Source: an uncultured bacterium (lineage in GTDB: Bacteria; Verrucomicrobiota; Lentisphaeria; Victivallales; UBA1829). Taken from it: 31,664 nucleotides of DNA. The notes beneath the pieces were generated by a model that worked only from the letters and a program-made list of their open reading frames with translations, did no database searches and was not told the origin of the DNA. Positions within the stretch are counted from its first letter, which is position 1; each line of letters opens with the position of its first letter. The stretch lies in the NCBI GenBank assembly GCA_900548385.1, contig URKJ01000048.1, positions 1 to 31,664 on the forward strand. Direction: 5' to 3'. Below, piece after piece: positions 25,050 through 31,664 of this stretch. Made by a program: the position numbers and the translations under genes.

Positions 25050-25097
25050 AATATACTTGACAAATCGGTGAAAGATATGGATATTATTCCGAAAGAT
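25050..25097 (-). promoter_or_regulatory. Rhamnosidase operon promoter with 21-bp-spaced direct repeats
   Basis: The minus strand has TATATT (25055-25050) but a poor -35 (ATATCT, 25078-25073). GAAAGAT occurs at 25070-25076 and again at 25091-25097, 21 bp apart, the usual spacing of AraC-family half-sites, and the nearer copy overlaps the -35 position. This fits activation by the divergent AraC regulator. On the plus strand TTGACA (25057-25062) followed by TATTAT (25082-25087) or GATATT (25080-25085) could serve the regulator gene. Confidence 0.5.
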
Positions 25098-25123
25098 GTA
25101 TCTTTTTGCGACAGGAGCCGATT

Positions 25124-25942
25124 ATGGAATACGATGCCGCGTTGTATCCGGTCATTCATCTGACGGGACACCAAAAGCATATTTACCCGTGGATTCAGGA
25201 GGATTTGCATACCCCGTTCTGGCGGTGTTACTGGAATGCGGGCAGGGGCGGATGCCTGCGGGTGGAGGAGCGGGAAATTGAACTGAGGCCCGATCAGGTT
25301 TATATCATTCCCGGATATTTCCGGTTTTCCACGTTTGCGAAAAAGCCGTTTGAACAGTTTTATATCCATTTCAGTCCGCCGGACAATCATTTTCCGCCGG
25401 ATTGCGGGATTCTGACTGCGCCGGTGCGTCCGCACTGGAAGCGGCTCTGGCGGGAGTGGGAGAGACTCGAATCAACCGGAGCGGGGGATCGTTTCCGCCG
25501 GGAGACTGTTGCCGGAGCTGTGCTTGCCGAGGCGTTGCTCCAGTTCCCGCGCGAACTGATGGCGGCGCGGACGGCGTGGAGCCCGATGACGGAACGTGCA
25601 TCGGCGCTGATCCGCAGCCGCATTGCAAATCCCGGTCCGAACAGTGAGATCGCGCGGGAATGCGGAGTCGATCTGCGGACCTTTCTGCGGCGTTTCCGCC
25701 GGGATACGGGAGAGAGTCCTCAACAGTTCAGCCGCCGGGTCCGGGTGGAGGCCGCCTGCCGTTTTCTGCTTTATACGGAGAAAAGCATTGATGAGATTGC
25801 AGAGTTGACCGGATTTCCGGACCGTTATTATTTCAGCCGGGTGTTCCGCCGGCTTCAGCAGAAATCCCCCGCGCTGTTCCGCCGTCAGCAGCAGCCGCCG
25901 GAGCTTTTGGCGGAGGCGGCGGGGCGGTTTTCCCGTTCCTGA
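25124..25942 (+). CDS. AraC family transcriptional regulator (rhamnose locus)
   Basis: ATG 25124, with AGGAG six bases upstream, gives 272 residues; an in-frame TTG at 25106 would place the ribosome site inside the gene. The N-terminal domain is cupin-like (LRVEEREIELRPDQVYIIPGYFRFSTF). The C-terminal domain has the two AraC helix-turn-helices: SEIARECGVDLRTFLRRFRR followed by GESPQQFSRRVRVEAACRFLL, and SIDEIAELTGFPDRYYFSRVF followed by SPALFRRQQ. It is divergent from the GH78-rhaA operon and probably activates it in response to rhamnose or a rhamnoside. Its last 58 bases overlap the end of the convergent AraC gene at 25885-26808. Confidence 0.88.
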   Translation: MEYDAALYPVIHLTGHQKHIYPWIQEDLHTPFWRCYWNAGRGGCLRVEEREIELRPDQVYIIPGYFRFSTFAKKPFEQFYIHFSPPDNHFPPDCGILTAPVRPHWKRLWREWERLESTGAGDRFRRETVAGAVLAEALLQFPRELMAARTAWSPMTERASALIRSRIANPGPNSEIARECGVDLRTFLRRFRRDTGESPQQFSRRVRVEAACRFLLYTEKSIDEIAELTGFPDRYYFSRVFRRLQQKSPALFRRQQQPPELLAEAAGRFSRS

Positions 25943-26808
25943 ATATTCAGTCGGAACCTGCGCGGCGTGGTTTTGAAATGTTCCCGGAAGATCCGGCAGA
26001 AATGATTCGTATCGTAAAAACCGCACCGCAAGGCGATTTCCCCGATGTTCAGGCTGGAACCCCGGAGCAGTTCAACGGACAGTTTCAGCCGGAGCTGAGT
26101 CCGGTATTCCTGCGGGGTGCAGCCGGTCATTTTCCGGAAAGAACGGAAGAATGTGCGGCGCGACGTTTTGGCTTTTTTCACGAGGGTATCGACATTGACG
26201 GGTTCCGTGAGGTGCCGGTACATGTATTCGATCACCTCGCCGATACAGAACATTGTCCGGTGGGACTCATGCGTTTTGGCGGCGGCGCGGGCGATGCGGG
26301 CCATGATTTCCATAAACATCGCCAGACTCAGATAAAAGTTGCCGGGCCATGCGCTTTTCAGTTCCTGATCCAGCTGCCGGATCGACTCCGCGAATTCGGA
26401 AAGCTGATGTTCGGGGAGCATTGCCGCCGGACGGCACAGCTCTTCCTCGTTGAAAACAGTGCCGGGAGAAGGGAAAATGCGTTCAAAAAGCGGCAGTTCG
26501 TATCCATCCAGAACCGGCATGGAGAGTTTGCGGTAATCGTAAGTGAGATTGATGATTCCGAAATCCGCGGTCCGGTCGTATCCATGTGTCATACCCGGAT
26601 GCAAAACCAGCAGATCGCCTTTCCTGACCGTGCAGGAGCTGCCGCCGACGATATGTTTCGCCTCGCCGCGCAGGACCAGCACAAGCTCCGAGAATGTGTG
26701 GGTGTGAAACCGCTTTTCGGGATGATCCGAGGCAACCTCTTCCACATAAAGCGGAATCCGGTCCAGCCGTCCGTAATCCGAGAGATCCGCCGTGTACAAA
26801 GGAAGCAT
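25885..26808 (-). CDS. AraC family transcriptional regulator with cupin sensor (module D)
   Basis: ATG 26808 has AGGAG seven bases upstream and gives 307 residues; a frame reaching back to 26868 crosses the likely promoter. The N-terminal cupin is clear (HPEKRFHTHTFSELVLVLRG, CTVRKGDLLVLHPGMTHGY), as in RhaS/RhaR-type regulators. The C-terminal domain carries VDTLVKKAKTSRRTFFRSFR with MTGCTPQEYRTQ, and NIGEIALRCGFYDTNHFCRIF with KTTPRRFRLN. It is divergent from the GH42-like/prepilin/hydrolase operon and presumably controls it. It runs tail to tail into the rhamnose-locus AraC gene with a 58-bp coding overlap. Confidence 0.9.
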   Translation of the reverse strand: MLPLYTADLSDYGRLDRIPLYVEEVASDHPEKRFHTHTFSELVLVLRGEAKHIVGGSSCTVRKGDLLVLHPGMTHGYDRTADFGIINLTYDYRKLSMPVLDGYELPLFERIFPSPGTVFNEEELCRPAAMLPEHQLSEFAESIRQLDQELKSAWPGNFYLSLAMFMEIMARIARAAAKTHESHRTMFCIGEVIEYMYRHLTEPVNVDTLVKKAKTSRRTFFRSFRKMTGCTPQEYRTQLRLKLSVELLRGSSLNIGEIALRCGFYDTNHFCRIFREHFKTTPRRFRLNIQERENRPAASAKSSGGCC

Positions 26809-26833
26809 GAAAAATCTCCTTTTTTTGATGTTT

Positions 26834-26896
26834 GGCATGAATATACTGTAAAAAGGCATTTTTTTCAAGTTATTTTGTCCGGTTTTATGCTATAAT
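26834..26896 (+). promoter_or_regulatory. Extended -10 promoter of module D with possible AraC half-sites
   Basis: TGC plus a perfect TATAAT (26891-26896) form an extended -10 element; no good -35 box is seen, which fits activator dependence. GGCAT at 26834-26838 recurs at 26855-26859, exactly 21 bp later in the same direction. The repeat is only five bases and may be chance. Confidence 0.5.
26840..26868 (-). promoter_or_regulatory. Promoter of the module D AraC gene
   Basis: On the minus strand TTGAAA (26868-26863) and TATATT (26845-26840) are 17 bp apart, ahead of ATG 26808. Confidence 0.65.
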
Positions 26897-26927
26897 ATCA
26901 GCAACAACAAAAAAGGATCAATATTTT

Positions 26928-28769
26928 ATGGTTACAAAACGCCGTCATTGGTTTGCTTACCGTTCCTTTCTGCCGGAGTTCGGGACGATGAAGCGTTTTA
27001 CGGATGCGGGTGTTGACACGGTCTGTTTTTTCCCGGGGAATACGGCGAATTCCCTGGGACAGCCCTATTCGCAATATCCGGCAGTCTGGCGCTGGTTCGA
27101 CGCGTATGATTTTGTATCGCTGGACCGTCAAGTCGACGATTTGAAGAAAACCGGTTTCCGGAATCTTATCTGCATGGTGGATCTGAATTCCCCGGAATGG
27201 CTTTCGCGCCAGTTGAGTCTGGCACACGAGTCCGGCGACAGTTTTACCCATCTGACCGAGTGTCTCGCCAATCCGCGCTGGAAAGAGGCGGTCATGCGTT
27301 ACCTGAACGCATTTCTCTCTTGTTGCGAGACGCATCATTCCGATTGCATTCGCGCGTATGTCCTCGCCTGTGGACATACGGACGAATGGTTCGATCATAA
27401 CGGGGAAATCTGCGGTCTGCTGAAAGAGAAGGCGTACCGGAAATGGCGCGGTGAACATCGTCTTGCGCCCGAACCGCCTCCCTCCGCCGCGAAGATGAAC
27501 GAGCCGGATTATGATGGTCTGCTGTTCGACCCCGCGCGTTCCTCCGCCGTTCTGGAATACCGGCGCTTCTGCAACGAACTGGTCGGGGACAGCATCTGCG
27601 AGTTTGCCGCGGAGGCGCGGCGCCTCATCCGGAGTGAAGCGGAGATCGGGGTTTTTTACGGTTATGTGATGACGCGTCTCGGTGCCGCCGAAAGCGGTCA
27701 TCTGGATTATGACCGGGTTGTGCACTGTCCCGATATTGATTTCCTGATTTCTCCCGGTTCTTACGGAGACCGCGCGATGGGCGGCGGAGGCGGGTGGCTT
27801 GGCTGTTCCGGAACGGAAAAGCTCGCGGGAAAGATTCACATGCATGAATGCGATCAGCGGACTCATACGCATAACCGGGCATTGACGCCTTATGTTTCGC
27901 TTCATGTTCCGCACTGGGAAAACAGCCGGGAGGATCTGGCGGGAATCCGGCGGGAATTTTCGCTTGCTCTGCTCAAACGGTCGTCTCTCTGGTGGTTCGA
28001 CATGTGGGGCGGTTTTTACCGTGAACCGGAACTGTTCGAGGCGTTCCGCACGATGAAGCGGGTTTATGACAGCCGGATCGGACTGCCGTCCATTCCCGTG
28101 GAAGAGACCGCGCTGATCGTCGATCCCGATGCTCTCTGCTATTTCGATCAGCGTTCGCAGCGCCAGAAAGCGTTTCAGCCGGAGGTGCGGAAGAAGCTGA
28201 ACCGTCTTGGTGCGCCGTTTGAAAGCTGGTGTTTCCGCGACATTCCGGAAATCCCGAATCTGGAAAAATTGAAATTTTTCATTTTCCCGTGCCAGTGGGA
28301 GATCACGGAAGAGAAAGCGGAACTTCTGGAACGCTATGTTCTGAAGAACGGGCGCACGGTTCTCTGGCTTTACGCTCCGGGACTGAGCGACGGCAAGTCG
28401 CTGGATCCCGGACGGATCAGCCGCTGGGCAGGCGTTCCGCCGGAGACGGAGGGGCTTGCCGTCCGGCAGATGGACGGCTGGACTTCTGCATTTCTCCGTT
28501 CGCCGGAACAACTGACTCCCGCAATGCTGAAAGATCTTGCGCGGAATGCCGGAGTTCATCTTTACACGGATGCGGAAGTTCCCGTATATGCCGATGGTCA
28601 TTTTCTTGCCGTGCATTCAAAAGAAGGCGGAGCGATGACGATCCGCCTGCCGTCCGTTGTCCGCCGGGCGACGGAGCTGTTTTCGGGAAGGGCCGCGGCG
28701 GAGAACTCCGCGTTGATCGAATGGAATTTACAGGCGCCGGACAGCGCCCTGTTTGAATTGGAACTTTAA
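26928..28769 (+). CDS. GH42-like glycoside hydrolase, no signal peptide
   Basis: The 613-residue protein has no export signal. An N-terminal TIM-barrel (YRSFLPEFGTMKRFTDAGVDTVCFF, VSLDRQVDDLKKTGFRNLICMVDL) is followed by a Rossmann-like domain (about 380-520, LEKLKFFIFPCQWEITEEKAELLERYVLKNGRTVLWLYAPG) that resembles the trimerisation domain of GH42 beta-galactosidases. IRAYVLACGHTDEWF offers Glu153 as candidate acid/base and KIHMHECDQRTH Glu307 as candidate nucleophile, but neither context is the textbook GH42 one, so the family is tentative. It is first in the module D operon, 20 bp before the prepilin-like gene, and presumably acts on oligosaccharides brought into the cell. Confidence 0.6.
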   Translation: MVTKRRHWFAYRSFLPEFGTMKRFTDAGVDTVCFFPGNTANSLGQPYSQYPAVWRWFDAYDFVSLDRQVDDLKKTGFRNLICMVDLNSPEWLSRQLSLAHESGDSFTHLTECLANPRWKEAVMRYLNAFLSCCETHHSDCIRAYVLACGHTDEWFDHNGEICGLLKEKAYRKWRGEHRLAPEPPPSAAKMNEPDYDGLLFDPARSSAVLEYRRFCNELVGDSICEFAAEARRLIRSEAEIGVFYGYVMTRLGAAESGHLDYDRVVHCPDIDFLISPGSYGDRAMGGGGGWLGCSGTEKLAGKIHMHECDQRTHTHNRALTPYVSLHVPHWENSREDLAGIRREFSLALLKRSSLWWFDMWGGFYREPELFEAFRTMKRVYDSRIGLPSIPVEETALIVDPDALCYFDQRSQRQKAFQPEVRKKLNRLGAPFESWCFRDIPEIPNLEKLKFFIFPCQWEITEEKAELLERYVLKNGRTVLWLYAPGLSDGKSLDPGRISRWAGVPPETEGLAVRQMDGWTSAFLRSPEQLTPAMLKDLARNAGVHLYTDAEVPVYADGHFLAVHSKEGGAMTIRLPSVVRRATELFSGRAAAENSALIEWNLQAPDSALFELEL

Positions 28770-28789
28770 AACAATATCAGGAGGAACGC

Positions 28790-29569
28790 ATGAAAACAAA
28801 CAGAACAAAACACTTCACCCTCATAGAGCTCCTGGTAACGGTCGCCATTATCGCGATCCTTGCCGGCATACTGCTCCCCGCTCTCAACAAGGCGCGACAG
28901 TCCGCAAGAAAAATTGTCTGCACCGGAAACCTCAAGACGATGGGGCAGGGAATCGCTCTCTATACCGCCGGAAACAACGATTATCTCACGCCGCACATGA
29001 AACGCTGGGGCTGGAGTTACTTTGTGGGAGATCTTCTGAAAAAACTGCCGCAGGACTTTCCAACCGGTGAATGGGAGACCGCTCTCGGCGGTTTTACTCC
29101 GGGCAAGGCTCCGACCGATAAATCCTTTTACTGTCCCCTGGCATTCAGCATTGCGGATCAGACGGTCTCCGCGGGGAGTGGCGGAAAAGCTGTTTCAAAG
29201 GCGGCGACCAGTTATACGCCGATTCTGGAAAACAACGGGAGAACGAGCCGTGACAACTATGGATGGGGGTATCTGGTGGAAAATAATCTTGAGAAACTGG
29301 CTCTTCCGAAAAAAGTCAGCAGCCTGAAAGGAAATCCAATCATTATGACCGAGCTTGGCTTTCAGCAGAAGCATGGCGACAACAATATTTATTCGCTTTC
29401 CTCCCTTGCGTTTATTACGAATATGATGACGTGGGCGTCGATCAAAACCAACCGTCAGACTCTCGGAATGAACCATGGAAGCGCGCTCAATCATTTACGG
29501 TTGGACATGGGAGTTTCCGGGATCTCCGTCCATCGCGTATGGGATGATACGGTATATCAGTTCAAATGA
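28790..29569 (+). CDS. Prepilin-type N-terminal domain protein, degenerate H-X9-DG (module D)
   Basis: The 259-residue product has the leader MKTNRTKH and then FTLIELLVTVAIIAILAGIL (Phe9, Glu13) and LLPALNKARQSARKIVC. The -1 residue is His. It has the SFYCPLAF segment that corresponds to YYCPSAP in the other copies, and the C-terminal motif is His229-X9-Asp239-Met240, with Met where the others have Gly. AGGAGG precedes the ATG. It lies 20 bp behind the GH42-like enzyme and 21 bp ahead of the secreted hydrolase, the same pairing as in modules A to C. Confidence 0.85.
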   Translation: MKTNRTKHFTLIELLVTVAIIAILAGILLPALNKARQSARKIVCTGNLKTMGQGIALYTAGNNDYLTPHMKRWGWSYFVGDLLKKLPQDFPTGEWETALGGFTPGKAPTDKSFYCPLAFSIADQTVSAGSGGKAVSKAATSYTPILENNGRTSRDNYGWGYLVENNLEKLALPKKVSSLKGNPIIMTELGFQQKHGDNNIYSLSSLAFITNMMTWASIKTNRQTLGMNHGSALNHLRLDMGVSGISVHRVWDDTVYQFK

Positions 29570-29590
29570 TCCGGAATGAAAGGTGCTAGT

Positions 29591-31644
29591 ATGAAACTCT
29601 CTGCTGCTCTGTTGTGTGCTTCCGTTCTTTCCGGAAGCCTGAATGCTCTTCCTCCGCTGGCGGAAACAAAACCGCCGTTTGAAAAATCGGAAACCGCCGC
29701 GGCAAGGACTTCCCGGTATTTTCCGGGAAAGGGAATCTGCCGCTTCCGGGGGGATGCCGTACAAGTTTTATGTTACAGAAACGGGACGCCCCAATTCCAT
29801 TTTGTGAAACCGGACGACCGTTTCGGCGGGCTTGCCGTTTCTGTCGACGGAAAACCGGTCGGCGGAATCCGGCGCGAAGCGGGAAACTCGGTGTGCTATG
29901 ATTTCCCCGGCGGGGGAAAACTGTCTGTTTCCCTGCTTCCGGATGGCAGAATTCAATTTGAATCCTCATTTCCGAATGCGGAAAAACTCCGGCTGGATTT
30001 CTACCTGCGGGGCGGCTATTTCGGCGGAACGGAGACGTTGATCGACGGTCGCCGGTATGCGATACCGGTTTATTCCGGTAAGCCGGAGGGCAGTTCGCAG
30101 AATCTGTTCCGCGGAAAAGGACGGATCGTGCGTTTCTGCAATGGAATGCCGGAAAGGAGTTTCGGCATTGAATTTCCGGAGGATCAGGCGGTTGCGCTGG
30201 TCCATTCTCCGAAGGGAAAGGCCGTTTTTCTGCAAATTACGCCTGCAAATTCCGCTGAGCCGTTCCGTTTTGTTCTGGATCCCGGTGTAAGAGCGGGGAC
30301 GGCGCAGCCGCCTCCGCCGGAACGGATCACCAAAGCCGCAGGATGTGATCTTTGGGAGCTCGACCGCTATGCGCTTCCGGACCGTTCCGGCAGGAATCTT
30401 CTGCAGAACAGTTCCTTTGAACAGGGGTTCCGCTACCTGATCTTCCGTCATCGCGGGAAGCAGAATTTTGATATTTTTGACCGGAAACCGGTAACGATCA
30501 GTTCAAAAGAGGCGAAGTTCGGTTCACACAGCCTCGCGATTTTTTCGACTCCGGACAAACTTCTCCATCAGCCGGTCAGTACGCATTCGGTTCTGGCGGA
30601 AGCGGGAAGTTATACCGTGAGTCTTTATGCGAAAACCGATGCTCCCGGCAGGCAGACTCTGACCGTTCAGATGATGGATCCCGCTTTCATCTGGAATGGT
30701 GCAAAATGGCCGACCGTCCGGATTCCGCTGACGGGGGAGTGGAAGCGGTACATGCTGACGCACAACTGGAAAAGTCCGACGGCATTTCCGATTGTTCTCT
30801 CCGCTTCGTCCGATGTGCCCGCAACCTGTTATATTGATGGTCTTCAGCTGGAGAAAGGGACGGGTGCAACTCCGTATGAACCGCCGCTTGCGGAGGGAGC
30901 GCTTTGCACTTCCGCTCCTGATAATTTTGTCGAATTCGGCAAACCGGTCAATGCATACCTCGATATTATGACAAAACCGGGAGCGCGGGGAACCGTTACG
31001 GTGAAAGTCCGCGATTTCTTTGATACGGAGAAATTCCGGAACCGCTATTCCTTTGAAGCCGACGCCGCCGGAAAAGCGCGGGTCGATCTGCCGCTTGACG
31101 GTCTGCCGCGCGGAATCTTCATCGTTGAAACGGATTACCGGATCGGCGGGAAAAAGCGCTATGAGATCCAGCGGTTCAGCATTATGAGTTTTCTGGACAA
31201 TACCCACAAGCACCGGAATCTTTTTGTCAATACTTATGTCGATCCGCTTTTCCCGATGCAGATTTACCGTGATGTTCTGGAGCGTTACCGTAAACTCGGT
31301 TACGGCGCCCGCGCCGGATTTGCGAACAACGACCGGAAACTGGCGGAACTCGCAGGGCGCTACGGTGTGGAAAGCGCGGTCTGCCGGCTCGCCCACGCTT
31401 CCAAAAATGAAAAAGGGGAGCGTGATGTCGTTATCATGAAAAATGTGGAATGGTATCTGGTGCCGGGAATGAACCGGAAAAACGCATTGCTGGCGGAGAA
31501 TCTCAACCGGAAAGGACCGCTTTCCGCAGAGTTTCTGAAGCAGGTGGAGAATGCCGCGGCGGAGATCGCCCGCAATTCGCCGTCCGTCCGCGGCTGGTAT
31601 TTTCTCTGTGAACCGGAAGGGACGCTGCCCGAATGGGCGAATCC
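29591..31644 (+). CDS. Secreted glycoside hydrolase with internal carbohydrate-binding domain, 3' truncated
   Basis: The frame is open from ATG 29591 to the end of genuine sequence (684 codons) with no stop. The signal peptide is MKLSAALLCASVLSGSLNAL. A beta-rich N-terminal domain runs to about residue 260. Residues 268-432 form a jelly-roll binding domain (NLLQNSSFEQG, FGSHSLAIFSTP, CYIDGLQLEKGTG, YEPP), of the type in the module B hydrolase. A further beta domain leads into a barrel start (QIYRDVLERYRKLGYGARAGF), and VRGWYFLCEPEG supplies Glu674 as candidate acid/base. The nucleophile would lie beyond the contig end. The codons after 31644 are adapter sequence and must not be taken as protein. 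It is last in the visible part of the module D operon. Confidence 0.8.
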
Positions 31645-31664
31645 CTGTCTCTTATACACATCTC
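31645..31664 (+). other. Tn5/Nextera mosaic-end adapter at the contig end
   Basis: The final 20 bases begin with the 19-base transposase mosaic end CTGTCTCTTATACACATCT plus one adapter C. This is library adapter read-through that was left in the assembly, not genomic DNA. Read on the minus strand it yields the well-known artefact N-terminus MYKRQ. Confidence 0.97.

Noticed and set aside
26898..28616. 572-codon minus-strand open frame opposite the GH42-like gene
   Set aside because: Basic, low-information translation; the plus strand has the better start, operon spacing and domain logic.
31360..31659. 99-codon minus-strand frame beginning MYKRQ
   Set aside because: The N-terminus is a translation of the sequencing adapter; the rest lies opposite the hydrolase gene.
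1..31664. CRISPR arrays, tRNA or rRNA genes, transposases, attachment sites
   Set aside because: No spaced repeat array, no recognisable cloverleaf or rRNA segment and no transposase or integrase motif was seen by eye.

Overview
This window most likely comes from a member of the Lentisphaerae (Victivallis-like, gut or other polysaccharide-rich habitat). That is inferred from four prepilin-type proteins with an (F/Y)(T/S)LIELL...LLPALN leader and a C-terminal H-X9-DG-type motif, a high density of large secreted glycoside hydrolases and lyases each with its own regulator, and frequent CCGGA-rich codons. No rRNA, tRNA, CRISPR or transposase was seen. The right end is not genomic: the last 20 bases are a Nextera/Tn5 mosaic-end adapter, so the final gene is cut by a contig end.

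Layout. 1-425: terminator, hairpin-rich non-coding DNA and the promoter of an AT-richer phzF-like gene (426-1202). 1290-5473 (minus), module A: GntR/solute-binding-protein fusion regulator, prepilin-like protein, secreted PL8 lyase. 5676-8663 (minus), module B: prepilin-like protein and secreted CBM-glycoside hydrolase, divergent from an AraC regulator (8809-9648). 9645-9959: small conserved-looking protein. 10079-16307 (minus), module C: LacI regulator, cytoplasmic TolB-like beta-propeller protein, prepilin-like protein, 1085-residue secreted GH-A hydrolase. 16308-16818: non-coding, with a vestigial AraC C-terminus. 16819-21386 (plus), general metabolism: FSR-type MFS exporter, proC, LolC/E-type permease, LolD-type ATPase, YjaB-like acetyltransferase. 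21406-25942, rhamnose locus: GH78 alpha-L-rhamnosidase and rhaA in one operon, a relic of a second GH78 3' end, and a divergent AraC regulator. 25885-31644, module D: AraC regulator divergent from a cytoplasmic GH42-like enzyme, a prepilin-like protein and a secreted CBM-glycoside hydrolase (incomplete).

How they work together. All four prepilin-like genes sit immediately upstream (14-24 bp) of a gene for a secreted carbohydrate-active enzyme, and each pair has its own different regulator (GntR-SBP, AraC, LacI, AraC). The repeated unit regulator / optional cytoplasmic enzyme / pseudopilin / exported CAZyme looks like a polysaccharide-utilisation module in which a substrate-dedicated pseudopilin may take the place of SusC/D-type surface machinery. 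The pilin role is inference and cannot be proved from sequence alone. Recognisable promoters, operators and one strong terminator support the operon boundaries.
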